Shown here piece by piece: positions 19,101 to 34,100 of a stretch of DNA of 64,000 bases. The number at the start of each line of letters is the position of its first letter. Position 1 is the first letter of the stretch. The DNA is from Apostichopus japonicus (Eukaryota; Echinodermata; Holothuroidea; Aspidochirotida; Stichopodidae). The notes beneath the pieces were generated by a model, which saw only the letters and a list, made by a program, of their open reading frames with translations, searched no databases and was not told the origin of the DNA. A program made the position numbers and the translations under genes. The stretch lies in contig NC_092571.1 in the NCBI RefSeq assembly GCF_037975245.1, forward strand, positions 669,501 to 733,500, in the 5' to 3' direction.

Positions 19101-22100
19101 ATACAACTTTCAAAGTGTATGAAGCCTGTAAAATACTGTATCAGTTATTTATCATTTCTGTATTTGTTAACAAACATTCACTGCACAATCTTACTGATGT
19201 TTCAGACTATATTTGCAATACTCACAGCTTTCTTGTATTTTGATGATTACCGTCCAAGAAATGACAAACATATCACTCTTTATACGGAACAAAGAGACTC
19301 AAACAACATTAAACCTCATCTCACAATACAATCTTGCATTATTACAAATATTTAATATTCAAAACAATTCTTCCTCGCTTAAGTTTCTTTGCTATTCTTC
19401 ACCTCACCCTGCCCCTCCCCTTCCTCCAAATCAATATATAAAGAAGGAGGAATACCAAATTTGATTGCATGAGTTTTTTCTGATGAATTTAATGAAACAG
19501 GATTGTAAAGCGAGCTGCTTGTTATGCATTTGACTTTCAAATGAAAATACATGAGACAGAACTCATTTTTTTGGTGTTCTTGGAGACAAAAAATGACATT
19601 AATAATGGATATTGATGCAAAGTTGGCCAGGACTTTCTTCCAGGGGGGGCACTTTATGGGGGGTGCTAGAAGGAGTTGATGAGGCACAGATATTATTACA
19701 AACTGAACATATCAACTGTACAACAATCGTACAAACAAAAAGTCCACCCCTAACCCCACCCCTTCCCCCAGCCCCCTAAAAAAGAATTAGTTAAACATTC
19801 ATCAATATGTATAGGTAATACTGTTACCTAAGGCACAGGACAGACTTGAGGACACACCACACTGCAGAATATATTGACATTGAAGAATGAACAATGGGGG
19901 GGGGGGGGGGGTCATTAGGGTATGTCACAGTACTTAACTATGCCTAATGGTTCAATATAGTAGACACAGTAAAAGAGGCCTTGTGGACATCAGAGAGAGG
20001 AACTCCATGGGCAAGACTTAAGAAATAATTTAACAAACTCTGGATTCAAGTAACTATGTCATTCAGCAAACTAGATATTTTTACATAATTGCATTGATGT
20101 TCCAATGACATCATTAGCTACATCTTTAACGCATCTGTTATCTGAAGGTTCCTTTCTTCAAAAGGGTTTCCACAGATTTTTCTGTTTAATTGACATTCGA
20201 ACTCCACAAAAACATTGTAGGTATTGGCATTTATTGTGAGAACTCCTGATATCCTTACAAGATTTTCAGGATTTGACCTCTGCTGATGTCAAATGACCTT
20301 TGAGCTATAATGAATACAGTAGGCTTCATCTACATGATGTGAGGACTCTATATTGTAAATATGAGATTCATCCAAGAATCTCTACCTGATATATAGTGTT
20401 TACAAGGTTTTCACATTTTCACCTCTGTTGACCATAAATGAACATTGACCTCTACTAAAGACATCTTCAACCTCATATGGGACACCCACATAAATATCCT
20501 GAGAGCCATCCAATGTTCCCTTTCTGAAATATTTGTGTCTACAAGCAACATCACATATACACATGGTTGCCATCATGATTGCAATGATTACCAAAGACGA
20601 CACACAGCTAAGAATCTTGGTCCAAGTCTTCCTTAAAGCTATTGATAGTTGGATTGTTGAAGTTTGATGTAACAAACACACACTAGCATTGATCTACTTC
20701 ATTTCTCTTAACATTTTGCTCTATTCTTTCGACCTTAGATTGATTAGAAATTTCAAATCTTTCCCAGAGGTTGTGATATTTACAATGTAGGAATTAATGT
20801 GCACCACTGTAATAACTGTAGTTCTATTATCTTCTTTGTCATGGAGAACTGTCACAGGGTCACCATACTTACTACACTCACTAGCAATGTTAAGGTCACA
20901 TTTAAAGCTAGTCTGATACTCATGTAGCAGTCAAATTGCTGGTCATACTTTCCTTACAAAGTGAATAACTCTTCTCACTTCTATATGATACCTGGTCCTA
21001 GTCAACTCTTATGTGTGTAACACTGTAAGACACTGAATACATGTAACTTTAAGTAGCCTAACTATTTACGACACAGTCATATAATTATTGCCAATTTATT
21101 GATAATAAATGCTTCATTCAATCTTAGAGGTTATTCAGCTAAAGAATTTCTATTTTGTAGTGATGGTCATGTGACTAAATGATTCTACAATTACAGTGAT
21201 TTTCCAATTCAGCTAATCTTATCCTGCATGTCTTGCATCAAACCTCATCCTTCCTTGGCAACCATTATCTGGAAAAAGACACAATTACTAATGTGAAATC
21301 TTTAGGGAAATTCGGTGACGTTCTTGTAGAAAACATGATTGGAAGATACATCTGCAAATACCATAAGATAATCAAAACCAAGAAATCTCCTTGGGGAGTA
21401 TCATAGACAACTGAACGAACGGCTAAAACCCTTTACCAAGCTAGTGAGCCTCAGTGAGTCACTAACAATTCTTGCAGGCCCCTTCAAGTGCTTCTGTTAA
21501 GATTACATAAATAAGTGTCAGTCAAACTTGTTACAGCTTTCACAGAGATGAGAGATTGTGATAAGGAAAGAGATGGAGTGCACACAACCACATCATCAGT
21601 AGTAGTAGCAAACGGGAGGCGATGGTGGTCGTTGTTGTCGGTGCTTGATTAGATAAACCCAGTGGAGCAACTTCATGCAAATGAAATTGGCTTGTAGCTA
21701 AGCAATCTCTTTGAAATACAACCTATTGAGAACCAATTTCTGAGTAAACTTAGAACATATATAGCAAACTACTACTTGCATGAATACTTGAAGAAAGTGC
21801 AACAACTTGTATGTATGCTACGTACAATACAACAAATTATTTGTCATGTTTGTTAAATTCAAAATCATTTTTCTGTAAGCTAAAATACAAAGCAAAATCA
21901 TTTGTGTGTATCCTTAAATACAAAGAAAACCATGTGTGTATCCTAGACTACAAAGGAAACCATTTGTATGACAGTACAATAAAGAGGAAACCATTTGTGT
22001 GTATGCTATACTACGATGAAACCATCTGTGTATACCAGACTACATAAGAAATCATTTGTATGCATGGTACAATACAGAGGAACCATTGTATATATGCTAC

Positions 22101-25100
22101 AATACAAAGGAAACCATTTGTGTGTATGCTATACTACGATGAAACCATTTGTGTATACTAGACTACATATCATTTGTATGCATGGTACAATACAGAGGAA
22201 CCATTGTATATATGCTACATTACAAAGGAAACCATTTGTGTGTATGCTATACTACCATGAAACCATTTGTGTATACCAGACTACATAAGAAATCATTTGT
22301 ATGCATGGTACAATACAGAGGAACCATTGTATATATGCTACAATACAAAGGAAACCATTTGTGTGTATGCTATACTACCATGAAACCATTTGTGTATACT
22401 AGACTACATAAAGAAATCATTTGTATGCATGGTACAATACAGAGGAACCATTGTATATATGCTACAATACAAAGGAAACCATTTGTGTGTATGCTATACT
22501 ACGATGAAACCATTTGTGTATACTAGACTACATAAAGAAATCATTTGTATGCATGGTACAATACAGAGGAACCATTGTATATATGCTACAATACAAAGGA
22601 AACCATTTGTGTGTATGCTATACTACGATGAAACCATTTGTGTATACTAGACTACATAAAGAAATCATTTGTATGCATGGTACAATACAGAGGAACCATT
22701 GTATATATGCTACAATACAAAGGAAACCATTTGTGTGTATGCTATACTACGATGAAACCATTTGTGTATACTAGACTACATAAGAAATCATTTGTATGCA
22801 TGGTACAATACAGAGGAACCATTGTATATATGCTACAATACAAAGGAAACCATTTGTGTGTATGCTATACTACGATGAAACCATTTGTGTATACCAGACT
22901 ACATAAGAAATCATTTGTATGCATGGTACAATACAGAGGAACCATTGTATATATGCTACAATACAAAGGAAACCATTTGTGTGTATGCTATACTACTATG
23001 AAACCATTTGTGTATACTAGACTACATAAGAAATCATTTGTATGCATGGTACAATACAGAGGAATCATTGTATATATGCTACAATACAAAGGAAACCATT
23101 TGTATGCATGGTACAATACAAAGAAAACCATTTTAATGTATGTGGCATGACAACAAAAATCACAAGTTTGCATGTTGCTAGACTACATAAGAAATCATTT
23201 GTATGCATGGTACAATACGTAGAAAGCCATTTGTATATATGCTACAGCACAAAAAAAAAACATTTGTATGCATCAATAGAAAGAAAACCATGTTTATGTA
23301 TGCGACATGACAATGAATAACACTTGCGTGTTGCTAGACTACATAAGAAATCATTTGCATTTATGTTACAATACAAAGGAAACCATCATTATTTTGCTGC
23401 TTAATCATTTCTGCAGTTCAATGCAATTCTTTAATCTATGCTCTGAGAGCAGCAATTGGACCTACAAGAATGTGAAAGTTACAGTTCTGTGCCATCCATT
23501 GATCTAGCATCTGCCACATTTCTACAACCTGAATGCACAACTGTATGTAGGTTCTGTGCCTAACAGTCAGACAGTTTGGTTGTTATGTACATCTACACTA
23601 TGCAGTTTCTAATTATCAAGTTGTGAGCACCAAAAATACTGTTAGCCAGAAAGGTGAGCGTGTTTGTTTCTTTCCATTGCTATAAGCTACTCTACACTAG
23701 AATTATAGACAAACTATTATATGAGGGCACAACAACATAGTAACATACCTCTAACATTTTACAAACATTTCACTATATTAAACCCTAATGCTACTTTCTA
23801 ACATGAAACCCCAAATGAGATTGATTGTTAGATAGAATCTGGTGATCCATTGCAATGTTTACATTATTGTCAGCAGCAGTATCATTGCCACTAGACATGT
23901 CCTCATATTAGAACATCCCTTATTAATGGAATTATAACTGCTAGCACTGCACATTTTGATAACTAGCAAGATATTCAACGGACAATGCCTTGAGATGGAG
24001 GCACTGTGAAGGCTTATAATCCTTCTAGACTAATGAATGGAAACAAGACACAACAACTAACTATGAAATTAAGAGGCAAAAACACAATTAGGAGCACATT
24101 ACTACCGATTGCCACAGTTTTTCAGCAGCTTAGCGCAATTAGTGCATTATGTTTAAGGAGCTATTTTACGGGATATCTCAGTTTCCTACGTCAATCTACC
24201 TTTCAGAATCAACAGCTTTCCATTAGACATAACCAAGTTTCTGTTTTAAATGATGATAGCCAACAAAGGTACCAGCCGTCATTAGAGCATGATGAGAAGG
24301 GCCAACAAAGACCACAATATAGTAATATAAATCAGGCACAATACCCAGGCAATAATCTAAGCTCTCCTCATCTGGCTACAATAACAGCATCAACTCCACT
24401 CAAGACAATTCTAAACCCTGCCACAACCCTCCTTGTCAAACCCCAGTTTCCACAATAGTTTTTGTGTACAGTACTAAATTTGCAGCTAGTTCTTCTATAA
24501 GAATACTTTCACCACATACTGGAAACAAATGGTGCAACGTAAAAAAGAACCTGCAGGCAAACCATAAGCACAGCATATTTGAACACTGAAAATAAGAAAG
24601 TAATTGGGTACCATCGCTAAACTTAACCAGAAGATAGCGTTTAGCGACACCAAGCTGTTTCTTGACAATATATACAATAAATTATGGACAAAACAGGACA
24701 GAGCGTGGTGGTGGTGGAGGAGGATGGTGGTAGCTGATGTGTTTATTCATGCACTGTGCAGGGCTACTTGTGCAAAGGGTAGATCTACTGTGGAAACATA
24801 GGAGGTGAACCAGAGATGATAATCAAGTTTTCTATCAAAGTATATCAAAGTTTCATATTTCAGCTGGTTGGAGAGCATTTCTCTTGCGACTTAACAGACT
24901 TGTTACAGACATGCATAATGAAAAAAAAAATCACAGACATTTTGGAATTTCTATTTGAGGGAATAAGCTGTGATGGACATCTCATGTCCTGACAGATGTG
25001 AAGCAAATCAAACAACAATAGAAATATCTGAGGGCCAGCCTCCCCAAAGCAGGGAGGTCTCAGCCTACTTCAAAACTTTCACTTTACAAAACCATAAGAT

Positions 25101-28100
25101 GTGGAATATTTTGAAACCCATTTTCAAGCCATACTAGTTTATAACCTAATATTATTTCCTGTATCAATGTATACAGAGGTAGCAAAGAATCAATTCTTAT
25201 GAACAACAACCCCTAAAAAGGTTGATTAACTTGATGAAAACTGAGGATGACATTTATGGACGATGACCGATGGTGGTCATGAAGTTCATTTTATAATTAC
25301 CAAGAATCTGATCTGCTCAAGAGTAATACAAGACAGTCTTAATAATTGCAAGATTAGCCAAACTGAAACCGTATCCATGCTAAATGCAAGATACTCTCCA
25401 ACCGTGAGGTGATGAAAACATGGAATTTACCTAGGAACAGTGGTAGCAATCTTATAGTAGAGCTGCTGGTTGGCCTTCCGTCTACATACCAGGAGAAAAT
25501 GTCGGTCAGTTAATTGAAAGTTTCGGGAGAGAAGAACACGAGAGATTGAGAAAAAATGAATGGTAGAGGAGATGAAGAAACGAGCAAATGAGAGAAGTGG
25601 TCTGAATCAGTCGTTTACCCAAACACCACCAATCATTGCAATCTTTCTTCCTAATAAACTAGGTTAACTACTGCTATTAACTAATTATACTAATTAGAGC
25701 ATGCAGATGACAAGACATGAACAAAGCTGAAAATGGCATGCAAACTGCAGAAGAACGGAAAAGAGATCACATGGTTTACGTAAAAAACAAACAAAATTAG
25801 GTATTTTTGAGCCAGACATAGGAATGACAGCTGTTATTTTATATGGTTGTATATTTTTGGTCAGCCTGGTAGCTGCCAGTTTAGTTTCTCAACATGTTTC
25901 CTAAGATGTTGGAAAGTTTGATCATGTTGAGCATTTTGTGTATTAGTGTACCATCACCTACTTGTCAACCTAAATTATTAAAAATGGCTGAAGGAAGGGA
26001 AATTATTTCAGAAGGCAAAAGGAAGAGTAAATATTTTGATTTTATGTTGTTTTTTTTCAAATATTTGATGTGAATATTAAACATGAGACACTTGTTACTG
26101 ATGGAGAGTACTTTGTAATAAGGTCAAAGTTTACCGATGGAAGCCATTCGAATTGCTCCCCTTTTTCTCTAGTGTTCTCTGTAAGTCCTTGATGGTTTTT
26201 CTGGGGTCAAACAAAACAAAAAATATCAACAAAGATTCATGCAAAATAAATGCCGTCACCCAGAAGAGAAAGCGAAATTCCAAGGAATATACAAGCAGTC
26301 TTCCTCCTACCCATGTTCCCTATCTCCTATGAAAACATTTCAAAACGTTACTCCAATCTTTATCAGAAGACTTCCACCAATGTCTGTTGCCTTCTTAAAG
26401 GGAGAGGGGCAGGGAGGGATGAGGTAAGAGATGGAAGTATCCACAGTGACAACAGAGAGTACACTCAAGAAGATTGAACGTTTGCACATATATAATGCCA
26501 GCCACCAGGAGCATTTATCTTTCAGTGCACAGCCGGAAACAATCAAATCTTGCAAATGTGAAGGGGACAATGCGTGGTTATGCTTCCACTATGTTTCATA
26601 TTATAACTATCACTCATATTTGTTAATGCACCCAGTCTCCTATCCTCCCACCCATCTCATTTTTATGCTGACTAAAAGATCCTCCAAGTAAACCAATTCA
26701 CCCGATCACCCTTATAATTAGACACATACAAACTCCCCCACCCCCCCCCACCTTCCACAGTTTGCAAGTTTCCTAGCTCTGTCGACTTCAGTGCAAGATT
26801 CAGGAAAGATTTACGGTCGAGGTGAGAAGGCAGAAACTCATTTAAGAATGAATGAAGATGAAGATGAGATAGAAGAAAGTGAAACATTGCAAGGATTAAA
26901 AGGTAACTACAGTGGATCTAGAACAACAAAAGACTGTCTATTAAATTAGTACATGTATGACAGGAATAAATGATTAATACAAGACAAAGATACAAACATA
27001 CAGACAATTAATGTCATCCTTGCAGAGTATTTTACAACAATCACTACTAACTTCACTCTCTTCATCATAGACATTTTTTCCTCTAACATGAACATATACA
27101 GCTTTGCACATTAATATATATTTTTGTGGTAATTACTTTCGTCTTTGCATTTTTTTGGATGATAGTATTTTTTGAAATCAATGAATAATTTATTAGTTAC
27201 AATGAGACTTTTGAACAAAGAATCCTGCCCTTTCTTCCTGACACTGTCCTACAAACTTGTACTTTCTACGACATCAACCTGGTAAGTAAATTGCTTAAAT
27301 TGACCAACAAACCTTCGCCAGAAAACGAGGAAGATGACAGCTGCCACCAAAAGAACAATTATAAAGATGGCTGATATGGCACCCGCAATGATGGCAGTTG
27401 CCAGGGGGTTGTCGTAAGCACCACCTGAGTACAAAGAAACAAACATTGTTATAGTTCAATCCGATTAGGATATTTGAAAGGTTGTATGTGAGATTCACGC
27501 CCATGGTAACTGTATGTATGAGATCGTAACACTAAGGCAGCTACACATATATATAGCACTGGAACGGGCCAATAACTCTTTCTATGATTTCTTCTTTGTC
27601 TAAACAAGTACATGGCGGCTTATTCAGGCAACACTCTCTGCAAACAATCAAACTTTGGCTTACCTCTGGTTGTCACAATGATTGGTGGTTGACTGTACAC
27701 ACCAGTTCCAAATTCATTATTGGCAGCAACCTACGAATTAAAGACAATAAGAAAATGTGAAATCAAACTACAAAGACCATCTTTGTCAACATCAGTAAAT
27801 GGGATGTGAGATATTTATGGGGGTTAAATGGGGTTAAATGGGGGAGGGGAAGGAGGGGTTTGGGTTAGAGTGACATAGGAGTCACAACTAAGTTGAGAAT
27901 TGTGACTTTGGTATACACTTTCAATTCAAGTAGCAATATTGGATGAATAAAGTTAACTGCTTTTCACACTTAAGTATGCAACTGTCAATACTTTGTGATT
28001 TACATACTTCCTGCAGACTGCATGCACTATAAAACTTCACGAGAAACCTCTCTTCTTCTTTTATGGATATTTGTAGTTACCATGGAAGTATCACTTGGTG

Positions 28101-31100
28101 TAACACGCTTCCATGCTGCAATGCTCTAGCAAAACAGAACAGACTATCAAAACCTCTGCTATCTGCATTTGTTTAGTTACCACCATAGGCTGAAGGACAA
28201 TGCATATTCACTATGAGAAAGCCTAACGTTTAAAAACATGAAAATCTCCTGCTGTACAAACATGTTTATGCAAATTCACTACAAATCACGTAACTATTTA
28301 ATAAGCTGAAACCTGGATATTCCAAATTCGGTTCCTTTATTAATAATCCATGAATTATTGACACCAGAGCCTTTATAGCTGATATGATAAGAATCAAAGC
28401 TACATTTCACAACATTTCACTGAGGAAAAACTGCCAACTGGTTCTGAATCCTTGTGACAGACATGAACAATAGTATCGTATAGTTCTTTGACGAACAAGA
28501 AACTAAGTGTCTAAGAATCTCATGTCTGATTATGCTGCCAGGGTATTTGCTATATGACATGGGTTCCACTTTTCACAATCTAACTAATTTAAGGAGTTTA
28601 AAAGACATTTTGCTGTCCTTCAGTACACATTTTTTTATCAATGATATTATTTTCCAGATTTTTAGTTGATGAACTTTTCACTATAGATACGCAATAGGTG
28701 AAAGTTGCTTTGATAACTGTTATATTTTGAACGTGTAACAGATCAGCTTGTTCAAAGTCCAGTTTAGAAAAGGCTGAACCTTAATTTTCCAAAACATTTG
28801 ATAATTGACAACATATCACAACTTTCAGTTTACATGGTATAATACACAGGGGGTATATGCTGCATAGACATGGTTTTACATTGGAAGATACAGTGTCTTA
28901 TGCTGCCAAACAAGTCAGCTTGTGAGTAGATAATGGGAGGGGGCCCCAATCCAACCCCTGTCCCACCCCCATTTACCAATTCTACAGGTCTTCATGTATC
29001 TAACCTGTTGCCATGCAACTAAACAACCTCAGTTACAGTTCAGTCCACCCTTCATTTAAGTTTGTTTTCATTGAGTGTCCTTAGGGAACAAATGTATGTT
29101 TCCATCAGATTCCATGGCCATCCAATTATCCAAAAGTCTAGACGTCACCTTAACATCATTCGCACTTCATATTCCTTTACTTTTAAAGTTAAACTCCTGG
29201 AAGAGATCCTTCCAAGTATCACATCCACCCCACTTCAATATAACAATCAGCCCAGTGATAATACTTTTAACATTTCAAATGTCATTTAACTGCTGGAAGT
29301 CATGCCTCCAAAGACCAATCACATCTTCCAATATGACAAGCAGCTCTGGCCATAATATTTCAGCTTGACTACTATGTTCAACTCTCAGATTTGGATTCTT
29401 TATTTATTACGTGTATATTCTTCTAGCTGCTACTGCAGGATCAGTTGTCCTTTAATTAGACATGCATTGTGAAAGACTCATCAACCACACAGTAAACTTC
29501 CTCTTGATGGCACTTTGGATAGTTTACAATAATTATCATGCTTCCTGGTTTTTCATAAACTATCAAAAATATCAAAGATGACAGCAAATGATTTACTTGT
29601 ACGGAAGCAGAGAAAAAACCTGATAGCTGGCTGATCTTGGCAGCAAAATAATCACTGTCAAGCTTTGAGAAACGGATGTGGAGGAAACAAATGATAAGAA
29701 TACAGATGCTGCATAGAGAAATCTGTGTAGAGTAGCTCTTACTACTGCAGCTAGTTCTTGCGTATTATATATAAAGGTAGTTAGAAAACAAGAAGTACAA
29801 AAACAGAGACTGAACCAATGTGAGACTTATTTACATGATAAATGTGTCACCATAGTGATTGTATAATTCAATAAAGTTGCCTTGGGAATGAAATCATAAC
29901 ATCATTAGCAATATCATGTGTTGTAATATTCACACAATTCTGGCCGTGGATGAAAGTACAACCTTAAATGCCATGGTAATCAGCTATTTTTGTTATAGTT
30001 TCATATTCTAGTTGGGGCACTGCTCTATTCTCCTGTTATCTTCTACTACAGTAAATGTAGTGGAACACAATAACAGACTGCTGGTGAATTGTTTCCCAAG
30101 CCTCAGGTAGCGCATGTCTTGCCAGTTTGTAAGTTATCAAACAGCCAGAGCAGCATGCAGTAGCAGCCTGTATGTAAGGTTATCAAACAGACAGAGCAGC
30201 CTGCAGTAGCAGCCTGTATGTAAGGTTATCAAACAGCCAGAGCAGCATGCAGTAGCAGCCTGTATATTAGGTTATCAAACAGACAGAGCAGCAGTCAGTA
30301 GCAGCCTGTATGTAAGGTTATCAAACAGCCAGAGCAGCATGCAGTAACAGCCTGTATGTAATGTTATCAAACAGACAGAGCAGCCTGCAGTAGCAGCCTG
30401 TATATTAGGTTATCAAACAGCCAGAGCAGCCTGCAGTAACAGCCTGTATGTAATGTTACCAAACAGCCAGAGCAGCCTGCAGTAGCAGCCTGTATGTAAG
30501 GTTACCAAACAGCCAGAGTAGCCTGCAGTAGCAGCCTGTATGTAAGGTTACCAAACAGCCAGAGCAGCAGTCAGTAGCAGCCTGTATGTAAGGTTATCAA
30601 ACAGCCAGAGCAGCCTGCAGTAGCAGCCTGTATGTAATGTTACCAAACAGCCAGAGCAGCAGTCAGTAGCAGCCTGTATGTAAGGTTACCAAACAGCCAG
30701 AGCAGCCTGCAGTAGCAGCCTGTATGTAAGGTTACCAAACAGCCAGAGCAGCAGTCAGTAGCAGCCTGTATGTAAGGTTATCAAACAGCCAGAGCAGCCT
30801 GCAGTAGCAGCCTGTATGTAATGTTACCAAACAGCCAGAGCAGCAGTCAGTAGCAGCCTGTATGTAAGGTTACCAAACAGCCAGAGTAGCCTGCAGTAGC
30901 AGCCTGTATGTAGGGTTATCAAACAGACAGAGCAGCAGTCAGTAGCAGCCTGTATGTAAGGTTATCAAACAGCCAGAGCAGCCTGCAGTAGCAGCCTGTA
31001 TGTAAGGTTACCAAACAGCCAGAGCAGCCTGCAGTAGCAGTCTGTATGTAAGGTTACCAAACAGACAGAGCAGCAGTCAGTAGCAGCCTGTAGGTAAGGT

Positions 31101-34100
31101 TATCAAACAGACAGAGCAGCCTGCAGTAGCAGTCTGTATGTAAGGTTACCAAACAGCCAGAGCAGCCTGCAGTAGCAGCCTGTATGTAATGTTACCAAAC
31201 AGCCAGAGCAGCAGTCAGTAGCAGCCTGTATGTAAGGTTACCAAACAACCAGAGTAGCCTGCAGTAGCAGCCTGTATGTAGGGTTATCAAACAGACAGAG
31301 CAGCAGTCAGTAGCAGCCTGTATGTAAGGTTATCAAACAGCCAGAGCAGCCTGCAGTAGCAGCCTGTATGTAAGGTTACCAAACAGCCAGAGCAGCCTGC
31401 AGTAGCAGTCTGTATGTAAGGTTACCAAACAGACAGAGCAGCAGTCAGTAGCAGCCTGTAGGTAAGGTTATCAAACAGACAGAGCAGCCTGCAGTAGCAG
31501 TCTGTATGTAAGGTTACCAAACAGCCAGAGCGCAGCCTGCAGTAGTATCCTGTATGTAAGATTATCAAACAGCCAGAGCAGCCTGCAGTAGCAGCCTGTA
31601 TGTAAGGTTATCAAACAGCCAGAGCAGCCTGCAGTAGCAGCCTGTATGTAAGGTTATCAAACAGCCAGAGCAGTCTGCAGTAGCAATCTGCTGCAGATCT
31701 CTGATTTATGACCACTATCGATCAATAAAAGTTAATGTAGCGTTGATCATGATCTTCCCTCAAGCAGAAAGAAAGTAGAACTGGACGTCAAGCAGTGAAA
31801 ACTGTTGCCATCTTCACAGAGCAATCTTATTGCGGCACAGATTCCTTGTCAAGTATAACAACAGCATGACTTTAAATAACTCACACCCAAACAGCTGGTA
31901 ATGACATCAGCAATTGACTCTATGATGAAATCATTGTCTATTTATAAGTTACATCACAGATGCTTCTAAGGGCCATATGGATAGTTCCTCAGATACATTC
32001 AGAGAGAAGAGACCATAGAGGATCATTGGGGGTTCAGTGCGAGAGTACTACCAGCTTGTAGGCATGGTAGGTTGATACCAACGGTGTTTGCATAGGAGAA
32101 ATTAAGGATAATTTAGCCTTTACCAAGTTATAAATTCCCTGGCTCTCTCAGACCAAATGGGAATTAGGTTAACCCAATGGATTCATATAAATTTATTTTG
32201 GGGGAGAGAGGGGGTAATTCTTTCATAACAAATGCACAAATTACTTGAAATTAAAAAAAAATGAAAAAATTCATATCCTTTCAAGCAGAACATGGGACAG
32301 GGAATGACCAATTTATCATTACAAATTGTAACCATCATGCAGATCTATGGATACCTTCTGGCCTTTTCCAATACTAACATAGTAGTTTTTTCTCAATACA
32401 TTATTCACACTTGTTTACCTCAAAGATGTATTCCACTCCGGGTAAGAGTCCCTCCATTGTTTTCACTTCCTGATCTCTTCCTTGAGATGTCTTGTACTGA
32501 TACTTGCTCTTGTCCACTGTCTCATCACTAGGACGATAGCGGATCTCATAGACATCAATCTCACCATTTGTGTACAAGGGTTGACGCCACTGCAGTTGGA
32601 CAGTATTCTCAGTTGAATCTTTCTCAATGACCATAACGTTTCTTGGACTTGATGGTACTGTTGAAAAAAATCTCATAGGTTCAATCACATTAAAAATTAG
32701 TTCCTTGAAATCAAGGAGCGAAAAAAATGAATTGTAAAGGTATTTATTGATGCAATGATAATGACAGAGAAATGGAAGGGGTTGGGGGAGAGGGGGAAGG
32801 GATTGGAACACTTTACATGACAATGTACAAACTCTAAACCTGATTTTATGGAGCCAATGATCATTCAAGTAATTAACCTTAAACATGACCAAACTACAAT
32901 CTATTACCTCAGAATAACATGGCAGAGAAGAAGTGTTCTCTCATCAGTGAAACTGCCACTCCCCTACTGAGGGAGTCATTAAATATAAATAGTGTATTGA
33001 TCATAACTCCTAAATGAGAAAACAAACAAGGAGTCAGGAGAAAGACTACTTTAAAATGAACGATTGTAAGATAACAGATAACATGCCAACTTAAGATTTA
33101 TACCCAAGCTTCTTTAATAACTCAAAGTGTAAATTTACAGTCTCATTACTTAATGCATGGGATACTAACAAAGCAAGGGAAGGGAGCCTTTTAAAGAATA
33201 TTGATAAACACAGACCTTCGTATTTTTGGAAGACTTCCACCTCCTCGCGCAGAAAGTAATTTATAGTCATGCAAGTATACAAAGAAGCCCCAATGCAAAA
33301 TAGAGCAAATCGTGACTTCATTTTAGAACTATTAATTTTAGTCTAAAATATTAGAGATGTTTTTTGTAAATGTGTCCAACATTCTGTACTGTTAAGGACT
33401 GAACCAGCAATATCTTCACCAACATTGGACATTGCAGTAATCAGCAGGTTGACAAGTAAAGCTATATGATCCTTAATTACAACAGTATTTTGCATTAACT
33501 TTGTCACAAGATTCCCTGAAAACAAAATAGATTACTGAAATAACTTGCAGGAGGAACAATGAAAATAGTCTGTAAATATTGGATTAAACAGTTATCAAAT
33601 TGACCAAACTATCTTTTGATAAGCAACGAAAGATTCCATTAGATTCTTGACATTTTGCAGCCCAGGTAATTTTGTGCATCATATTAATGCACCACCTGAA
33701 AAGCCCAAATTAGAGTTTTGGTCATTTAAAACCACTGATAGAGTCAAGTCAAGCAATGGCATTTTGTTATGAAATTTTACTAAAGGTTTACACCGAATGC
33801 TGCTTTAAAAGACATAGTAAAGTCTGCAAATGTAGTGCACTGGAAAGAAGGTCTAATACATGAACTTGGATGAAATTTATGGCAAGTTATTCATGAACGT
33901 TTACTACGACCAATGCGGAGAATTTATGTACATATATATGGCCTACATTCAGATATAATGGTAGAAGCAGCCTTAGTTCATAAAATGATCCTTCAGGAAA
34001 ATCAATGCTCAATGCAGTGTTTCTTTCTGCTTTCATCTTCGAGCATTGATTCTTTGTTTAACTGCTCTCTGCTTTCTTCTTTGAGCATTGATTCTTTGTT

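Larger units (their letters stand above)
18996..27312 (-). other. Large Eph intron between transmembrane and juxtamembrane exons
   Basis: An 8.3-kb intron. It holds a family A copy (20240-20590), the 124-bp array (21870-23385) and G runs near 19897-19910. An open frame on + (ATG 24033 to stop 24458, about 141 codons, glutamine-rich toward its end) has no recognised similarity and is probably chance. The rest is AT-rich sequence without supported genes. Confidence 0.6.

Noticed and set aside
20400-20681. 93-codon minus-strand frame with a hydrophobic stretch resembling a membrane protein
   Set aside because: It overlaps dispersed repeat family A, and the Eph transmembrane exon is clearly at 27313-27424 with matching phases.
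21811-23320. Staggered 80-170 codon frames with the same repeated peptide
   Set aside because: The 124-bp array shifts frame by one base per unit, so one peptide reappears in all frames. No initiation or splice context.
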